The translations under genes and the position numbers were made by a program. A DNA stretch of 30,042 bases from Elusimicrobia bacterium RIFCSPLOWO2_12_FULL_59_9. Its GTDB lineage: Bacteria; Elusimicrobiota; Elusimicrobia; O2-12-FULL-59-9. Positions 29,182-30,042 of this stretch are shown piece by piece (position 1 is the stretch's first letter; each line of letters starts with the position of its first letter). The notes under the pieces were generated by a model. The model was not told the DNA's origin. It saw only the letters and a list, made by a program, of their open reading frames with translations, and searched no databases. The DNA lies in NCBI GenBank assembly GCA_001800185.1, contig MGUX01000165.1, positions 1 through 30,042 of the forward strand. The letters are read 5' to 3'.

Positions 29182-29365
29182 TTGGTTTCCGGCTCAGTGA
29201 TCCGGCTCGCAGACAGCGTGGATCAGAGCCAGAAAGCGGCCCCGATTTTCGCCAAGTGGGCGCATACGGCCTTTGCAACTCAGTAACCGCATCATGCCCC
29301 GCTGAGACGGGGCTGTTTTAGAAGTTCATCTGAGCCAGGAGCGTTCTTCCTGGCTCAGTTTTTTT
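29182..29365 (+). ncRNA. Candidate structured small RNA, about 180 nt
   Basis: Between the TTGACA promoter and a strong terminator there is no coding frame but clear pairing. GGCTC/GAGCC plus GATCC/ggatc enclose CGC/GCG in one long hairpin (29191-29230). CGCC/GGCG forms a second (29250-29262). GCCCCG/CGGGGC forms a third (29296-29313) followed by TGTTTT. The 5' GGCTCAG (29191-29197) could also pair with CTGAGCC (29330-29336) in the terminator arm, an alternative fold. Size and promoter strength fit an abundant regulator such as 6S RNA, but I cannot establish a known family; signal-recognition RNA, RNase P RNA and 5S rRNA motifs are absent. Confidence 0.45.
29330..29365 (+). terminator. Strong intrinsic terminator of the candidate small RNA
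   Basis: CTGAGCCAGGA (29330-29340) and TCCTGGCTCAG (29348-29358) form a perfect 11-bp stem with a 7-nt loop, followed by seven T. The T-run overlaps the stop codon of the convergent PAP2 gene by two bases. On the minus strand no T-run follows, so it serves the plus strand. Confidence 0.85.
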
Positions 29366-30042
29366 ACGGGAAGCGGAACGTGGCTTTGAGTCCGGGGGCG
29401 CCGCCGACGACGGCCGGGCCGACGGCGATCCGGTTCGGGGCGGAGTTTTTGGAGGTTTTCTTCAAGGGCGTTCTTCCGCGGTTGACGGCGATACGCCCGA
29501 AGCTATAGCCGAAAGCGACGGCCAGAGGATAATCGCTGGCCCAATGGACGCCGTTATTGAGCATCTGAAAACTTAAAATCCCGAGCAAAGTGTATCCCAA
29601 AGGGCGTATCCATTTGCGCTCCGGATAGTTCTCTCCGATGACGGTCAGCGTGGCCATGCCGGCGGCCAGATGCCCCGAGGGCATGGCGTCGTATTTTGCG
29701 ACGTTGTTGGCATAATCAAATTGATTGGGAAAAAATCTCCATTTTCCGGTCGGAGCCGTGGCGGTATACGGGTTTTCACGTCCGGTGACGTGTTTGATCA
29801 CCTGGACCACGAAGCCGCTGGCCAGGATGCTTTCGACGATTTGGCTGGAGGTCTGCAAGGCCCGGTTGTCCGATTTGCACAGCCCGTAGCTCAAAAAGCC
29901 GGCGGCGAGGCCGAAGTCGACCCATCCATCGCCTATAAAATACATGGCGTTCCCCCAGTTGCTGGGCGCGCCGATATTGATGCGGTAATGGCCGATGGGG
30001 GAGTCAAACTTGATGATGGCTTTTTGTTTGCTGTCATGCCCG
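29364..30042 (-). CDS. PAP2-superfamily membrane phosphatase (5' end beyond window)
   Basis: The frame stays open from the stop at 29364 to the window end, so the ATG at 29945 is probably internal: the upstream codons (IIKFDSPIGHYRINIG, then APSNWGNAMYFIGDG) read like the normal run-up of these enzymes. The phosphatase signature is present: KHVTGRENPY for motif 1 (K-x6-R-P, here with Asn before Pro), MPSGHLA for motif 2, and NNGVHWASDYPLA for motif 3 (H-x3-D). Several hydrophobic helices surround them. The family removes phosphate from lipid phosphates such as phosphatidate or undecaprenyl pyrophosphate at the membrane. The C-terminal tail ends in a basic/Gly-rich stretch and GLKATFRFP, a terminal aromatic strand. 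Confidence 0.88.
   Translation of the reverse strand, partial: GHDSKQKAIIKFDSPIGHYRINIGAPSNWGNAMYFIGDGWVDFGLAAGFLSYGLCKSDNRALQTSSQIVESILASGFVVQVIKHVTGRENPYTATAPTGKWRFFPNQFDYANNVAKYDAMPSGHLAAGMATLTVIGENYPERKWIRPLGYTLLGILSFQMLNNGVHWASDYPLAVAFGYSFGRIAVNRGRTPLKKTSKNSAPNRIAVGPAVVGGAPGLKATFRFP

Noticed and set aside
29296..29320. GCCCCG/CGGGGC hairpin followed by TGTTTT as a separate terminator
   Set aside because: Possible, but the much stronger terminator at 29330-29365 makes it more likely an internal hairpin of the small RNA.

Overview
The window is G+C-rich bacterial DNA packed with genes on both strands. It holds about 23 supported protein genes, most of them single genes or pairs; I see no rRNA, tRNA, CRISPR array, prophage or insertion sequence. 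Nothing here fixes the species. The many exported proteins of unknown function, the mix of Shine-Dalgarno-led and apparently leaderless genes, and a recurring intergenic hairpin with core GGGTCTTTGGACCC suggest an uncultivated Gram-negative-type lineage. My best guess is Elusimicrobiota; this is inference, not a marker-gene result.

Layout. 1-1705: the tail of a HicA-type toxin, a small membrane protein and an A+T-richer exported TPR protein, probably accessory DNA. 1784-3604 (minus): a three-helix membrane protein and an exported Lys/Asp/Gly-rich protein. 3605-7347: an exported Rossmann-like protein bracketed by a short direct repeat, a GNAT acetyltransferase and an exported unknown. 7522-9961 (minus): two exported unknowns with a signal-peptide-only mini-ORF between them. 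10243-13512: an exported trypsin-like protease (plus), then an FAD amine oxidase and an exported unknown (minus). 13763-18696 (plus): an M20 dipeptidase running in frame into a second, signal-peptide-bearing protein, a YfbK-like von Willebrand lipoprotein, a small exported peptide and a minimal zincin. 18705-20069 (minus): a ketosynthase-fold protein lacking its catalytic Cys. 20137-21741 (plus): a GT39-like membrane glycosyltransferase. 21747-25100 (minus): a Cys-cluster miniprotein and a double ATP-grasp carnosine-synthase-like protein with a signal peptide. 25233-29106 (plus): exonuclease III, an exported unknown, an exported M20 amidohydrolase and a GH16-like protein. 29147-29365 (plus): a candidate small RNA gene. 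29364-30042 (minus): a PAP2 phosphatase running off the window.

The genes do not form one pathway. The common theme is export: about half carry a signal peptide, including hydrolases (protease, M20 amidohydrolase, GH16), which suggests an envelope or secreted degradative repertoire.

The most unusual signals are non-coding: (i) a promoter-to-terminator small RNA candidate at 29147-29365; (ii) multi-hairpin intergenic elements at 15946-16160 and 26115-26289 sharing the left end ACCCGAATTCCCC, with a related core at 13638-13690 that shows one compensatory base-pair change; (iii) the scattered hairpin motif; (iv) at least five promoters whose -10 box sits 6-7 nt before the ATG, implying leaderless mRNAs.
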